Shown: positions 37,501 through 45,200 of the stretch, piece after piece
How the letters are laid out: each line of letters opens with the position of its first letter
Numbering within the stretch: the first letter of the stretch is position 1
Source of the DNA: Phallusia mammillata
Taxonomy: Eukaryota > Chordata > Ascidiacea > Phlebobranchia > Ascidiidae
NCBI GenBank assembly: GCA_003260075.1
Contig: QLIY01000299.1
Coordinates: 3,078-67,077, forward strand
DNA length: 64,000 bases
Direction: 5' to 3'
Made by a program: the position numbers and the translations under genes
Notes under the pieces: generated by a model
Databases searched by the model: none
Told to the model about the DNA's origin: nothing
Seen by the model: only the letters and a program-made list of their open reading frames with translations

Positions 37501-37851
37501 GAAAAGCAAGTAATAAAGTGGACAAGCAGTTAAATGTCTTTCATACCAATTTTCTGGGTGCATTTACAAAAAAATGTCTGCTGTCATACTTGCAGGCCAG
37601 GAATACAGCAAAAAGTCATAACATTGTTAAAAAAAACAGCAAAGCAAGGTTGTAAGGACATGTTGTACTGTAAATCAGTAGCAAATACATCTTCAATAGA
37701 CCAGTTCAAATAAAGACCAAAGTAAGAAACTATTTAAACCTTCAGATGATGAGCTTGTCGCTTTTTCATCAGGATTCTTTTCTTGGGTTCGTGTATTAAC
37801 ATTCGCTGAGGACTGTTTCGGTGTAGAATGAGAACATGAAGGTTCATCCAT
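11220..37851 (-). CDS. GON4L: GON4-like transcription regulator (about 32 coding exons, about 1,640 aa)
   Basis: Minus-strand exons, 5' to 3': 37740-37851, 35609-35733, 33881-33958, 33684-33734, 33467-33541, 33169-33259, 32873-33011, 32020-32162, 31542-31660, 31075-31220, 28372-28957, 27595-27663, 27059-27198, 26454-26603, 25484-25830, 24396-24697, 23837-24121, 22924-23240, 21997-22170, 21147-21209, 20967-21026, about 20860-20910, 19901-20096, 17554-17697, 16965-17108, 16841-16907, 15902-16048, 14934-14997, 13964-14107, 12566-12705, 11834-11946, 11220-11360. Almost every junction keeps phase. Order of parts: acidic N-terminus, KILKASMEG and RSKLKKVPEKKV, an acidic EEYNPELE block, QRTRSKHSL, DTDWHKWLAELM, TRISKKEVQELL, a Gln-rich exon, PWHILIHQYMMP, acidic and basic blocks, two PAH-like domains, then a SANT-like C-terminus. 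This is the GON4L/YY1AP1 order. GON4L proteins are nuclear and linked to YY1, SIN3A and HDAC1 in repression. Two joins (22.0 to 21.2 kb and 20.9 to 20.1 kb) are unresolved. Confidence 0.88.
11431..11668. repeat. Allelic-looking duplication with an hAT end in one copy only
   Basis: 11431-11516 recurs at 11579-11668 across the C run 11569-11578. After GTCCCTAGA the first copy runs into CAGTGGTTCTCAACC, an hAT terminus, and stops at the run. The second copy continues with unique intron sequence. This suggests one allele carries an hAT insertion and the other does not. Confidence 0.7.
12566..14107 (-). repeat. Scrambled GON4L exon region: two exons each present as full and partial copies
   Basis: The full exons are 12566-12705 (PKTPTNTLEHHETISLPDG) and 13964-14107 (ALCLPSDIGVISEDAL). 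A partial copy of the second lies at 13055-13126 after a C run (13044-13054). A partial copy of the first lies at 13524-13587 after another run (13514-13523), and a third run is at 13651-13660. The full exons splice to each other and to their neighbours in frame; the partial ones do not. The order of fragments is not a possible simple tandem duplication. Confidence 0.8.
12895..12925 (+). repeat. tRNA-like B-box fragment (SINE remnant)
   Basis: GGGTTCGAATCCCACCAC matches the RNA polymerase III B box and T arm. No acceptor or anticodon arm can be folded around it, so it is a SINE remnant rather than a tRNA gene. Similar arms are at about 15213-15245 (minus strand, duplicated at about 15403-15435) and 50085-50105. 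Confidence 0.5.
13190..15200. mobile_element. Series of GCCCGAA-rich repeat copies in GON4L introns
   Basis: Similar blocks at about 13190-13350, 13790-13890, 14160-14345, 14650-14800 and 15040-15200 share AAGCCCG or GGCCCGAA words, AAAGTCAGGCCCAAATCAAGC-type centres and a TACAACTCT-like right end. They match the family at 9659-11085 and 59556-60007. Exact ends were not found, so copy limits are approximate. Confidence 0.55.
15088..15465. repeat. Duplicated segment joined by a single N
   Basis: 15088-15274 recurs at 15276-15465, almost identical, with one undetermined base at 15275. The joint has the same geometry as the C-run joints but no homopolymer. Confidence 0.85.
15493..15917. repeat. 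Intron and exon-edge duplication around a C run
   Basis: The segment ending at 15692 includes the first 17 bases of the GON4L exon 15902-16048 plus its donor. It is repeated after the run 15693-15702, and only the second copy continues into the full exon. The two copies differ at several bases. Confidence 0.8.
16149..16272. repeat. Short intronic duplication around a C run
   Basis: About 58 bp (16149-16206) recur after the run 16207-16216 with a single-base difference. Confidence 0.75.
16378..16455 (-). repeat. tRNA-derived SINE fragment
   Basis: Reverse strand reads TGGTTAAATG, then a possible anticodon arm, then GGTTCGAGTCCC (B box). The order and spacing resemble a tRNA, but the acceptor stem is missing. 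It is best read as a tRNA-derived SINE remnant within a GON4L intron. Confidence 0.5.
16841..17697 (-). CDS. GON4L: GON4L second PAH-like domain (three exons)
   Basis: Exons 17554-17697, 16965-17108 and 16841-16907 read through in frame. They encode VYARARKFLRQLEIRF, NPPHLNRILNAFHAV, EGSIHTEQEMKRVIMSLL and SDPYLQEQFLMFFDDERPP. Helix spacing and the LLKSDPYLQEQFLMFF motif fit a Sin3-type PAH domain (length about 70 residues, with the typical H-P/D-L..EF last helix). In GON4L this region is expected to mediate co-repressor contacts. The first of the three exons is present twice (see 17322-18420). Confidence 0.8.
17211..17477. mobile_element. pogo/Tigger-like MITE
   Basis: Begins CAGTTAAACCTTAATTGG after TA and ends ACCGAGGTTTACTG followed by GATA, with interior CCGGATTAGG and GGTTAATCCGGACCC words shared with 50695-50878. 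A second partial copy after the C run (from 17921) lacks about 90 bp of its right half. Confidence 0.65.
17322..18420. repeat. Large duplication containing a whole GON4L exon
   Basis: 17322-17909 recurs at 17921-18420 around a C run at 17910-17920. Both copies contain the complete PAH exon (17554-17697 and 18066-18209), with no coding difference noticed, while the flanking intron differs at several bases and by a deletion of about 90 bp. Splicing both exons would repeat 48 residues inside one PAH domain, which makes a genuine exon duplication implausible. Confidence 0.85.
18400..18805. mobile_element. hAT element, GGGCGGACAACCTGCGG family, perfect 8-bp duplication
   Basis: Starts CAGGGGCGGACAACCTGC and ends GGTTGCCCACCCCTG, flanked by CTTTACAG at 18392-18399 and 18806-18813. 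The interior is duplicated around the C run 18548-18558 (18472-18547 versus 18559-18632), so the real length is about 320 bp, as for the sister copy at 20318-20637. Confidence 0.92.
18813..18930. repeat. Short duplication around a C run
   Basis: GACCTAACAATGCATCAGG and following bases occur before and after the run 18874-18884. Confidence 0.75.
19036..19552. mobile_element. Inverted-repeat transposon with telomere-like core and 87-C run
   Basis: Termini CGGTGCCTTCGAATAC and GTATTCGAAGGCACC are inverted repeats, with further inverted similarity (GCTTGGTGCGC / GCGCACCTAGC). Flanks ACTTGAATA and ACTTAAATA agree at 8 of 9, a possible 9-bp target duplication. The centre has several GGTTAGGGTTAG words (19215-19268) followed by 87 C (19269-19355). 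The C run may stand in for an unresolved satellite core. Confidence 0.7.
19901..20096 (-). CDS. GON4L: GON4L first PAH-like domain exon
   Basis: This exon encodes MEEALKDHPDVLVKILEIL, then RLSEILHPWPTLLKGFAPFL and LPEQAHACGL before a GT donor. The HPWPTLLKGFAPFLLPEQA stretch is a hallmark of the GON4L/YY1AP1 PAH region. It joins the next exon at 17697 in phase 0. The upstream join is uncertain: the best donor (GTAGGT at 20859) breaks frame, and the alternative GTTAGG five bases earlier in the transcript restores it. Confidence 0.83.
20122..20235. mobile_element. hAT-like MITE end truncated at an N
   Basis: TAGTGATGCACCGAAG followed by repeated TTTCGG/CCGAAA words is a typical hAT terminus. 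The element is cut by the undetermined base at 20235 and its right end was not found. Confidence 0.6.
20318..20637. mobile_element. hAT element (320 bp), sister copy of 18400-18805
   Basis: Begins CAGGGGTGGGCAACCTGC and ends GGTTGCCCACCCTTG. Flanks GTTTAGAA and GTTAAGAA agree at 7 of 8. The interior (GCGCCTGATGCTAG, GATCTGGCAAAATGTGG) matches the sister copy without interruption, giving the true element length. Confidence 0.9.
22471..22850. mobile_element. hAT-like GAGTACC repeat, partly duplicated across an N
   Basis: 22471-22573 recurs at 22701-22803, joined by N at 22700. The reverse strand reads GGATGGCCCGAGCAGAGCC and then ACCCGAGTACTCGGTACC, the same family as 24763-25010 and 25980-26170 (TAGGGATGGGCCAAGCC). 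An inverted related piece is at about 21245-21371. Confidence 0.6.
22600..22699 (-). CDS. Unplaced exon-like fragment ending at an N
   Basis: The reverse strand is open and encodes DAGNLVSPAVVPSQMEEI and VAPNQGYKLPW. It sits between the GON4L exons 22924-23240 and 21997-22170, which already splice to each other in perfect phase, so it has no place there. It starts like the DAGNPVE exon at 16841-16907 but then differs. It may be a misplaced piece of GON4L or chance. Confidence 0.3.
22924..23240 (-). CDS. GON4L: GON4L acidic/basic low-complexity exon
   Basis: A 317-bp exon encoding a run of Asp/Glu-rich sequence (EDDEFDDMEDTEEDE) that turns sharply basic (RENRRVRWKNRSFKKSKK) and ends in RLH at the next exon. 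Such charged linkers are common in GON4L. Donor GTGAGC; the AG overhang plus A of the next exon gives Arg, supporting the join to 22170. Confidence 0.8.
24763..25010. mobile_element. hAT-like MITE, GATGGGCCAAGCC family
   Basis: Shares GATGGGCCAAGCC, TAATGCATTGGATGG and AGCTACAAAACTAGCA with the copy at 25980-26170, in the same orientation and order. Ends are approximate. Confidence 0.55.
25103..25280. mobile_element. hAT MITE (178 bp), perfect 8-bp target duplication
   Basis: CAGTGGTGGGATTCAGCCGG to ATCCCACCACTG, flanked by GTTATAAC at 25095-25102 and 25281-25288. This uninterrupted copy defines the family also seen at 10699-10971 and 27743-27922. It lies in a GON4L intron. Confidence 0.95.
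25484..25830 (-). CDS. GON4L: GON4L conserved exon with PWHILIHQYMMP motif
   Basis: Encodes LLVLGLAQMEGHQVPWHIL, QYMMPTKQPEQIKLRVSN, then HPIRLFRRGGKLPFVPPLI. In GON4L proteins a matching block (leucine-rich GL-segment, PW, LLP/MMP, EQIRLH-like, then a basic stretch before KLP) precedes the acidic region. Phase is 1 at the start and 1 at the end and agrees with both neighbours. Confidence 0.85.
25980..26170. mobile_element. hAT-like MITE, TAGGGATGGGCC family
   Basis: Starts TAGGGATGGGCCAAGCCGAG and carries CGAGTACCCGGTGCTGAGC, then AGCTACAAAACTAGCAG, as in 24763-25010. The right end was not identified. Confidence 0.55.
27743..27922. mobile_element. hAT MITE (180 bp), reverse orientation copy
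   Basis: CAGTGGTGGTATTC to GAATTCCACCACTG. Flanks TACATAGG and CACATATG agree at 6 of 8. The interior is the reverse complement of the 25103-25280 copy. It lies in a GON4L intron. Confidence 0.88.
27950..28100. repeat. Dispersed intron repeat with GGGAATGATTCCC palindrome
   Basis: Contains AAGCTAACT, CTTGAAACAA and a (AT)n run (28006-28022), then GAAAGG, AAATCGTT, AATAGGGAATGATTCCC and TTTACTAGGA. The second half recurs at about 50915-50995 (AATAAGGAATGATTCCC). The first half recurs at about 53210-53285. Family unknown. Confidence 0.5.
28372..28957 (-). CDS. GON4L: GON4L glutamine-rich exon with internal tandem repeat
   Basis: The largest GON4L exon (586 bp), encoding a Gln/Val/Pro-rich, probably disordered segment with motifs such as GVHLTPQATIVQVPQQQ and GVHSTPQPMVLQVMPQ. 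Three imperfect units of about 78 bp are centred at 28504, 28584 and 28660, each carrying GGGGGGTC and CACCCCC-type halves on the plus strand. In vertebrate GON4L the comparable region is also low in complexity. Both splice phases agree with neighbours. Confidence 0.8.
28958..31074 (-). other. GON4L intron, no further feature recognised
   Basis: About 2.1 kb between two confirmed exons. It contains AT-rich DNA and only short frames. No element with matching ends and target duplication was found. Confidence 0.5.
31075..33011 (-). CDS. GON4L: GON4L most conserved N-terminal block (four exons)
   Basis: Exons 32873-33011, 32020-32162, 31542-31660 and 31075-31220 encode NDDEIIAQRTRSKHSLMDI, FKPPDVTEDMYVPS, DTDWHKWLAELMMDEG, EFDPDYNFVGSEVDDVVEPE and RDDPATRISKKEVQELLELL. 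The RTRSK, PD.T.DMY, DW..WL..LM, DPDYNF and RISKKEV motifs in this order are the signature used to recognise GON4L. All internal phases match. Confidence 0.9.
32274..32483. mobile_element. hAT MITE (210 bp)
   Basis: CAGTGTTTTCCAGAC to GTTTGGGAACCACTG inverted ends; flanking octamers CTCTGATA and CTCTAATT agree at 6 of 8. It lies in a GON4L intron. Confidence 0.65.
34270..35478. mobile_element. hAT MITE interrupted by a second hAT element
   Basis: Outer element: TAGTGATGGGAC left end, TATCACTA right end, flanked by perfect GAAAGCAC duplications (34262-34269 and 35479-35486). It is the inverse-orientation relative of 6639-7032. Its interior is split by the element 34655-35425 and holds a 39-C run at 34543-34581, at the same internal position as the C run of the other copy. 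Confidence 0.93.
34655..35425. mobile_element. Nested hAT element (771 bp) with perfect 8-bp duplication
   Basis: Ends CATAGGCGTAGAGT and ACTCTACGCCAGTG are inverted repeats (12 of 14). The flanks are CATGTGGT at 34647-34654 and 35426-35433. Near the right end GGGGGTGCGCGGCAC is repeated across an N at 35366. No transposase is encoded. Confidence 0.93.
35929..36880. mobile_element. hAT element (952 bp) with perfect 8-bp duplication
   Basis: Ends TAGGGTTGGCAAGCCGGTCAA and TTGACCGGTTAAATGCCCTTCCCTA-type inverted sequence, flanked by TTAAAAAC (35921-35928 and 36881-36888). Near the right end, ATTTGACC occurs four times. No transposase ORF. It lies in the first GON4L introns. Confidence 0.9.
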
Positions 37852-37860
37852 TGCATATAG
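36945..37860. repeat. Large duplication carrying part of GON4L exon 1
   Basis: The region before the G run at 37343-37354 recurs after it with indels. The first copy contains only the 3' half of the first coding exon (about 37274-37342) and then a GTGCACACC-rich sequence follows the run (37355-37440) before the second copy. The second copy (37740-37851) holds the whole exon with its ATG. Confidence 0.8.
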
Positions 37861-39264
37861 TTCACTAACAGGGTACTTTTATCATAGTAGTTAGCATAAA
37901 TAACTTTTACTGTAACAAAATGTTAAGCATAACACTACAGAAATTAGAAATCGTCACAGTGGTTTGTAACTTTGTACAAATAATTTTACACATTTAAGTA
38001 AGGCACACGACTTTTCTGCTAAACAAGTTAACAAATTTTTTTTGGAAAATATCTTCTACATGTTATTTTTAAACAATCGAAAACATTGTTTTTTCTGAAT
38101 CATTATTGTAAACAAAACCGACAAAAGTTATCTTACAAATATTTTTAACACATATGAAGGGGGGGGGGAGTATTTTTATCATAGTAGTTAGTATAAATAG
38201 CTTTTACTGTAACAAAATGTTAAGCATACACTATAGAAATTAGAAATCGTCACAGTGGTTTGTACAAAAATTTTACACATTTAAGTAAGGCATACGACTT
38301 TTCTGCTAAACAAGTTAACAATAATTTTACAAAATGTTTTTGGAAAAAAATCTTCAACATGTTATTTTTAAACAAACGAAAACATGTTTTTTCCTGAACC
38401 ATTATTATAAACAAAACCGACAAAAGTTATCTTTCAAATATTTTTAACACATATGAAATATCCAATTCCATAGGTTGAATTTTTGACGTTATTAAACGAG
38501 ACAAAAGAAAAGACATTACATAAGTCGCACAATCGCTTTCGAAGTACAAAAAGTACGCCACAAACAATACGAAAAAGCGTCAAAAATCTCCCGCGGTTCG
38601 CGTGTTGTTATATTCTCAAATCTCAAAACTTACAAAAATCAAAACATTATCAACCGTCCATTTTTTTCTGGTTGGGGGGGGGGGAATTATCTACCCTATA
38701 GGTTGAATTTTTGACATCCTTAAACGAGACAAAAGTATTAAGAGCAAAGACATTACATAAGTCGCGCAATCACTTTCGAATTACAAAAAGTACGCCACAA
38801 ACAAAACGGAAAAGCGTCAAAAATCTCCCGCGGTTCGCGTGTTGATATTCTCAAATCTCATAACTTACAAAAATCAAAACATTATCAACCGTCCATTTTT
38901 TTCTGGTTGCAACTGATAAATTTTTTGTTTTAAAAAACCAAGTGTACTTTTAACATTTTACTTGACTACAAAGAGGAGTTTTCATTACAAATTAGAAAAT
39001 CATATTTTGTAAATTGTTTCTATTTTTTGACTTTCGAAGCGTGACCTAAACGACGCCAGTGATGCGGAACGATTGTCAACAAATGTTTAACCGGTAACTT
39101 TGGATTTTAACAACTTTTATTTCAATATTTTCTATATTTTTTAGGGAAAAACAACTCAAACTTTTTTGTACATTTATAACTGAAAAATTGTTTACTTCTG
39201 AAAGACAATTTGGTGGTTTAATTCCCTTTAAGTTCGCAGAAAACTGACATTTATTGGATACAAT
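37852..39264. promoter_or_regulatory. Divergent promoter region between GON4L and FBF1
   Basis: The GON4L start (37851, minus) and the FBF1 start (39265, plus) face away from each other over 1.4 kb. Two duplications inflate this: 37876-38158 versus 38169-38460 (G run 38159-38168), and 38461-38673 versus 38695-38909 (run 38674-38684). The likely real distance is about 0.9 kb, compatible with a shared promoter. CTCCCGCGGTTCGCGTG is the only strikingly GC-rich word and is present in both copies (about 38588 and 38825). Confidence 0.6.
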
Positions 39265-39267
39265 ATG
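39265..39267 (+). CDS. FBF1: Start codon alone on its coding exon
   Basis: ATG is immediately followed by the donor GTAAGA. Splicing to 39338 or 39458 gives M-D-S directly ahead of the conserved acidic motif. No other in-frame Met lies upstream in the next exon; the alternative would be the internal Met at 39364 in the first exon copy, which is Leu in the second copy, so it cannot be the general start. Confidence 0.6.
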
Positions 39268-42200
39268 GTAAGATTTATTTTGCTTTACTTTCTCGTGGCA
39301 AATTGTAAGTGATTGTATCATTTTACATTTTTTACAGGATAGTAATGATGAAGAAAGTTCAATGCAATTGTCAGATGCCGATCCTCAAGCTCTGCTTGAT
39401 TCACTAAAGGTAATAGGGGGGGGGGTAAGTTATTGTTTCATTTGACACTTTTTATAGGATAGTAGTGATGAAGAAAGCTCATTGCAATTGTCAGATGCAG
39501 ATCCTCAAGCTCTGCTTGATTCACTAAAGGTAATAAATTTTGGTCTTTCAAGATTTTTTTGTATGCTATGAAAACATGTAGCAATTTGAAAGTCAAGTTT
39601 GATGCAGACTAGTATGGCATGTTACATTTTGTGTAAGTTATTTTTGCATTTAGGATATGGATGATTTGGATGCAGAATTATTTGGGGGTAAAAAGTCAAA
39701 GAAAACAGATGATTTAGGGGTTGTAAAACCAAAAGAAAACAACCAGGTAAATAAATACACTAACATTCAAAGGACTTAAAACCATTACAAAACAATAAGC
39801 TTACAAAACATAGCTTACTAAAGGTTTTGGTGTAATGCTTTCTTAAAGACAGTTCTGTTTTTGGTGAAATTAACAAGTAAAAAAATCTGGTATTCAGCTG
39901 CCCAAAAGACTTTCAGTTGTTCATTGATTTTACTATTTTATGTTACAGTTGAATTCAAGTTTAAGTTCTATAAAGAAATCAACATTTGGGGAGAAGAAAA
40001 GAGTCAGTTTTCATGATGATAGTTTCCTAGATGCTAAAAAAGAAGAAAAGGGTAAAGCTTTTTAAAAGTTTGGTTAATTTTCACTAGGAGTATGTAAATC
40101 TATGCGACATTTAATTGTAAAATTTGCCTTTATATCATTTTTATGCCATTTTGTGTTAAAGTGCATATGGCATTATATGACAAACAGACACAAGCTCATG
40201 CAAATAAATTGGATTTTATGGCTATTGCGCTGTTTATTCACACAACTGTGATTTTGTGGAAATAAATGCTAAAACTTGAAAGCAAATAATTTGTTTGTTA
40301 ATTTTTTTTTAACAAATCACAGACGATGATCTTGATTTTGACCTGGATGACCCTTTGGGAGATCTTCTTTCTGATGATGATGGTTCTTTTCAATATGAAC
40401 CTCCTAAAAGGAAGGTTGCACCCATCAAGGAAACACTAAAGAATGAAAAACCCAAAAAGTTAAAACCAGGTACAAAGGAATATTGTTAATCACATATTGG
40501 TTAGTTGCATAATCTGTTTAATTAAAAAGAGACTGTAAAACTCAGCCATTTGATAAAAACATTGTCCAGTTAATTGCAAAAAAGCTTGGCAAATTGAGTA
40601 TAAGATTGACTGGATTCATCTGTACTTAAGTGACCATTGATTGATTTTTGGAGGTTAGACTCTGTTTGAGGAGATTATGTGTAATGAAATGTACCTTACA
40701 GCGGAGAAAGCATCCGTTGAAGTTGAGGAAACAATGTTTGCTGATGACGATAGTGATGTGTTTGATGCTCTTGGGCTTGGGGGGGGGGGTAGGAGATTAT
40801 GTGTAATGAAATGTTCCTTGCAGTGGAGAAAGCATCCGTTGAAGTTGAGGAAGCAATGTTTGCTGATGACGATAGTGATGTGTTTGATGCTCTTGGGCTT
40901 GATGATGAAAAGAAGCCATCAAAACAACTGTAAGCATTTGAAATACTAAAAATAAAAATCATAGTGTTCAACACAGCAGACAATTGAAACAAATTAATTT
41001 TACTGCAGAACTGAAAATGACAGTCACTCAAGATTGGACAATTTACTTGCAACGAAACCTGTAGAGAAAAAAACAGAAGAGAAACCACGAAAAACATGGG
41101 GGGGGGGGAAACAACTGTAAGCATTTCAAATACTAAAAATAGAAATCATAGTGTTTAACAGATCAGACAATTAAACAAATATGTTTACTGCAGAACTGAA
41201 AATGACAGTCACTCACGATTAGATGATTTACTTACAACGAAACCTGTAGAGAAAAAAACAGAAGAGAAACCACGAAAAACATTGTTTGATAAAGATGGCA
41301 ACTTCTTAAAAGGTTGGGTAAACAGCACTATTCTCAACAATCAAAGTTGTAGAACAGCATTTCTTGAAGTTTTTACCCTAATATGCACATAAGTTTACCA
41401 TAATATTGACTTGTTTTTTTCACAAAAAATGGCTATTAGATGTCTGGGCCACCTTAAGAACAACTGATGTGGAATGTTATATTTTGTTGATATTTCAAGG
41501 TCATTTTGGACATTGTTTTCCCATCATTTTAGATTCTTTCCAAGCTAAGCAAGTTCCCAAAGCTAGTCCTAAACCTGCACAACAAGATGATGTTTCTTTT
41601 GGTGGATATCAACCTTCCAGTACTGGGGGAACTCCTGGTCGAAGACAAAAACCAATAAGTGATGCAAAGTAGGTTGTATTCAGTGTTTTCTTGAAGTTCT
41701 GTTAAAAACCATCATAGATGTATTTTGTGGAAGTTGCTAAATATTATGATAATGTTTTGAATTATTTTTGTGTGCAGGAAAAAAGATAATTTCTTTGATT
41801 TCTTGGCCGACAATGGTGCAATTTCAGAGACTTCTTTCGGTAAACTTTTTTACTGCCAAAAAAGTGTTTGCTTGATTGTTCAACATATTTGTTTTTTCAT
41901 TGAACATATATTTTCTTAGATCGACCACAGTCCACCCCATCTGCTAAGGAAAAATCAAAGTCGGTTGATTTTCTTGGACTTGGCGATGAAGTTGATTTGG
42001 ATTCTGTTCTTAGTGACAAACCGAGGTAAGGTATTCAATCTACACCATGACATAAATTATGTTTAACTCTGTACAGACAAATGGATAATTCCACCTGTTT
42101 GCGAAGCTTTTTTTGCAATTAATTGGAATGTGTAATTAATTAAAAATTTAGAAGATTTCCATACCTAATGACAAACTATGGTTAAAGTTAATCTATAAAC

Positions 42201-45200
42201 TACAGTTTAAATTTAGGTATATTATTCAATGCTGTGTGGTCAGTTACTGATGTTTCATTTTTTACTCCACAAATTTCCCACATTCAACCAAACACTAAAC
42301 TTTTATGTTGCCCTTGTACATTTTAATGCTATTTCAAACAAATTTGGTCAACAGCTGGAGTACTGCAATTTATACCCTGATGTAATTAATCAGTATTGCT
42401 TGCTCTTTGTATTAAAAAGGCAAATGTTGTAAAATGATGTTTTAGACCTGCAACGACTCCTGTAAGCCGAAGACCAAGAAAGGCAGATTCGCTTGTCAAG
42501 GTATACCAACCCAAAAAACAAAAAACCTTAACAATATCTGTACATTACTTGCAAGCTTTGCAATACTTTTTGAAAAGGGCTTTCTGGTAGATATTTTGTG
42601 CTTGCTATTTGGACTGTTTGTTGTGCATAATATATATCCTGCATTAAATGTATTTCAATAACAGGGAGAAGACAATGATTCTGTTACATCAGAGGATCCA
42701 CTTCCAGCAAAAGGGAAACCACCGAGGTTCCGTTCATCACCCCTGGTTACCCCATTATCACCAGCAGTTTCAGCCCCTGTACAAGAACCCTCAAGGTTGG
42801 ACTCAATTTTATACTTTTGTGTTTGCCTTATTTTGAGCCAAAGCTATTTTTCAAGGCCACAAATTTCTAAAAAAAAGTTGAGTATTTCGCTGGGTGAAAC
42901 AAATCGTAGCAACACAGTTGAGCAAAAATATTCACTAAGCAGGAAATAGCTGCGCAACGTTGAGACGTTATAAAGTGCAACCAATTAGAGGGCACAATTG
43001 GTGGGTAGATTGTAAACGCGCTGCAGCTACACCGTTTCTACAAGCGTTGTATGGCAGGGACTCACATAGAGGGTGAGGTTGGTGCATTGGGACATCGAGA
43101 CTGGGGGGCAACGTTGGTAGAACCAGTTGAGTTGGGACCTAAAAGCTAACCACCCGTGTTAGGGAAAGAGGGTGGGGTTCAATAGGAAAAGATACCCTGT
43201 TGGATAGTTTCAGGCGCCGAAAGAAAGGGTGCAGCACAAACACATCGACGATTTTATTTCAATTCTAGTAGTACCAATTAAAAAATACAAAAAGTATCAC
43301 AAAAAAATGAAAAGAAAGATGATTTAGTAATTATAAGTTGCAATTATTATTTTTGTTATTGTAGCAAGCCTTCTACACCAGCAAAGCTATCTCAACATGT
43401 TTCGGAGGCAAATATACTTGACGAACTCGAATCCTCCACTCCAAAACAAGTAAACCGAACGCCAACCCGATCACGTAATCATGATGATGTCACAATCACT
43501 CAACCACGGAGAGAGAAAATTCCCATTCGAAATTTCGATGCACGAGGTTGGCTGATTGTCATTTTAAATTTAAACTTTGTATTTGTTCGTTTCATTTGGA
43601 TGGGCGAGCAACACCTGAATGCGTTAAGCTCACAATGAGACGGCGGCGAGCTGTCTGTTTATTGCAAGTCCGTTAAATCATTTGTATTTGATTTTTTCAG
43701 GATTTTTTCTAATTGCTTGACATCATTTTTTTGCAACCATTAGGTCTTTTGGGTTAGAGCAATGCAGTTTAAGTTTTTTGCTTGGTAAACACAAGTGTAT
43801 GAGATGGGATTAGAACCTTGTAAACACAAGGCGCGAAACAGTCGGCCATCTTGTCAACTCAATGTAGGATTGATCACAAAAGACCCACAACACATTGACT
43901 TCGACGCCTTGGACAATCATTAAGTCTTTCTGTTTTAGGTTTATAAAATTGATCCTATTCAGGTCGCCTTCATCCGGGGGGGGGGATGCAGTTTAAGATT
44001 TTTGTTGAGAAAAACACAAGTGACTGAGATGGGATTAGAACCTACAACCTTGTGAGCACAAGGCGCGAAACAGTCGATCATTTTGGCAACTCAATGTAGG
44101 ATTGATCACAAAAGACCCACAACACATTGACTTTGACGCCTTGAACAATCATTAAGTCCTTCTGTTTTAGGTTTATAAAATTGATCCTATTCAGGTCGCC
44201 TTCATCCGGGTAATAATCCTCTAAAAGTAAAAAAAATGACAATAAACAAAACGAAAAACCGCAACGACGACATGATAAGGGCAAAGAAAATAAACGCCAA
44301 GACTTCTAATCAAAATTCTAGAAACGCAGAGAGCAACACGTCGTTTTTAATCTTCAAGGTATTGTTTATAAATTTGTTTTAGATATCCAGCTACCATCTG
44401 CTGGGAGTCAGCCCACCAGACAAGTATCCTCGACCTCAAACACAAAAATTCAATCTCTCGAATCTCAACTTGAACATATGAGGGCGCTCTTGCATGAAAC
44501 CCAGCTTGGTTTTCGCGCCGACTTGGAGCTGACTCAACAGACCTATGATGGAAGGGTTGAGGTATGACACCAAGTAACCTCACCTTCATGTTGACCTCGA
44601 GTAACCTTTACTGTCTTTACCTAACGTCTTGACAAAAGCCTAACTAAACTCCAACTTTGTTTTGACCTCAAGTAACCTCTGCGTGATTTTGACCTCAAGT
44701 AACCCCTGCGTAATCTTGACCTCAAGTAACCGTTCAATTTATATTTACCTCGTGTAAACTTTGGCGTGAGATAAAGAAACCCCTGTTTTATCGTGACCTT
44801 ACGTTACCCGAGTTTTTTCCTGACCTTAAGTAACCCAAGCTCTAACTTCGCCTTAAGTAACCGAGAGCGAAGTTTTGTTTTGCACACGCTTCTTAAATTC
44901 AAGTAAAGTCTGCCAAATTAGAAACAATTGTAATCAAGGTCATTTTTGCAGTTGCTGCAACATTCACTGGTCGAGGTTCGCAATCGCTCAGAACGAGAGC
45001 TGGAGAGTATCAAAGAATCCTATGCGGCGAGGTTGGACGCAGTGAGAGAGCAGTCACGTGAGCACGCGAGAGAAGCGGCTGGGAGGGACCTCGCCGAACA
45101 NCAGATTAGAAACAATTGTAATCAAGGTCATTCTTGCAGTTGCTGCAACATTCACTGGCCGAGGTTCGCAATCGCTCAGAACGAGAGCTGGAGAGTATCA

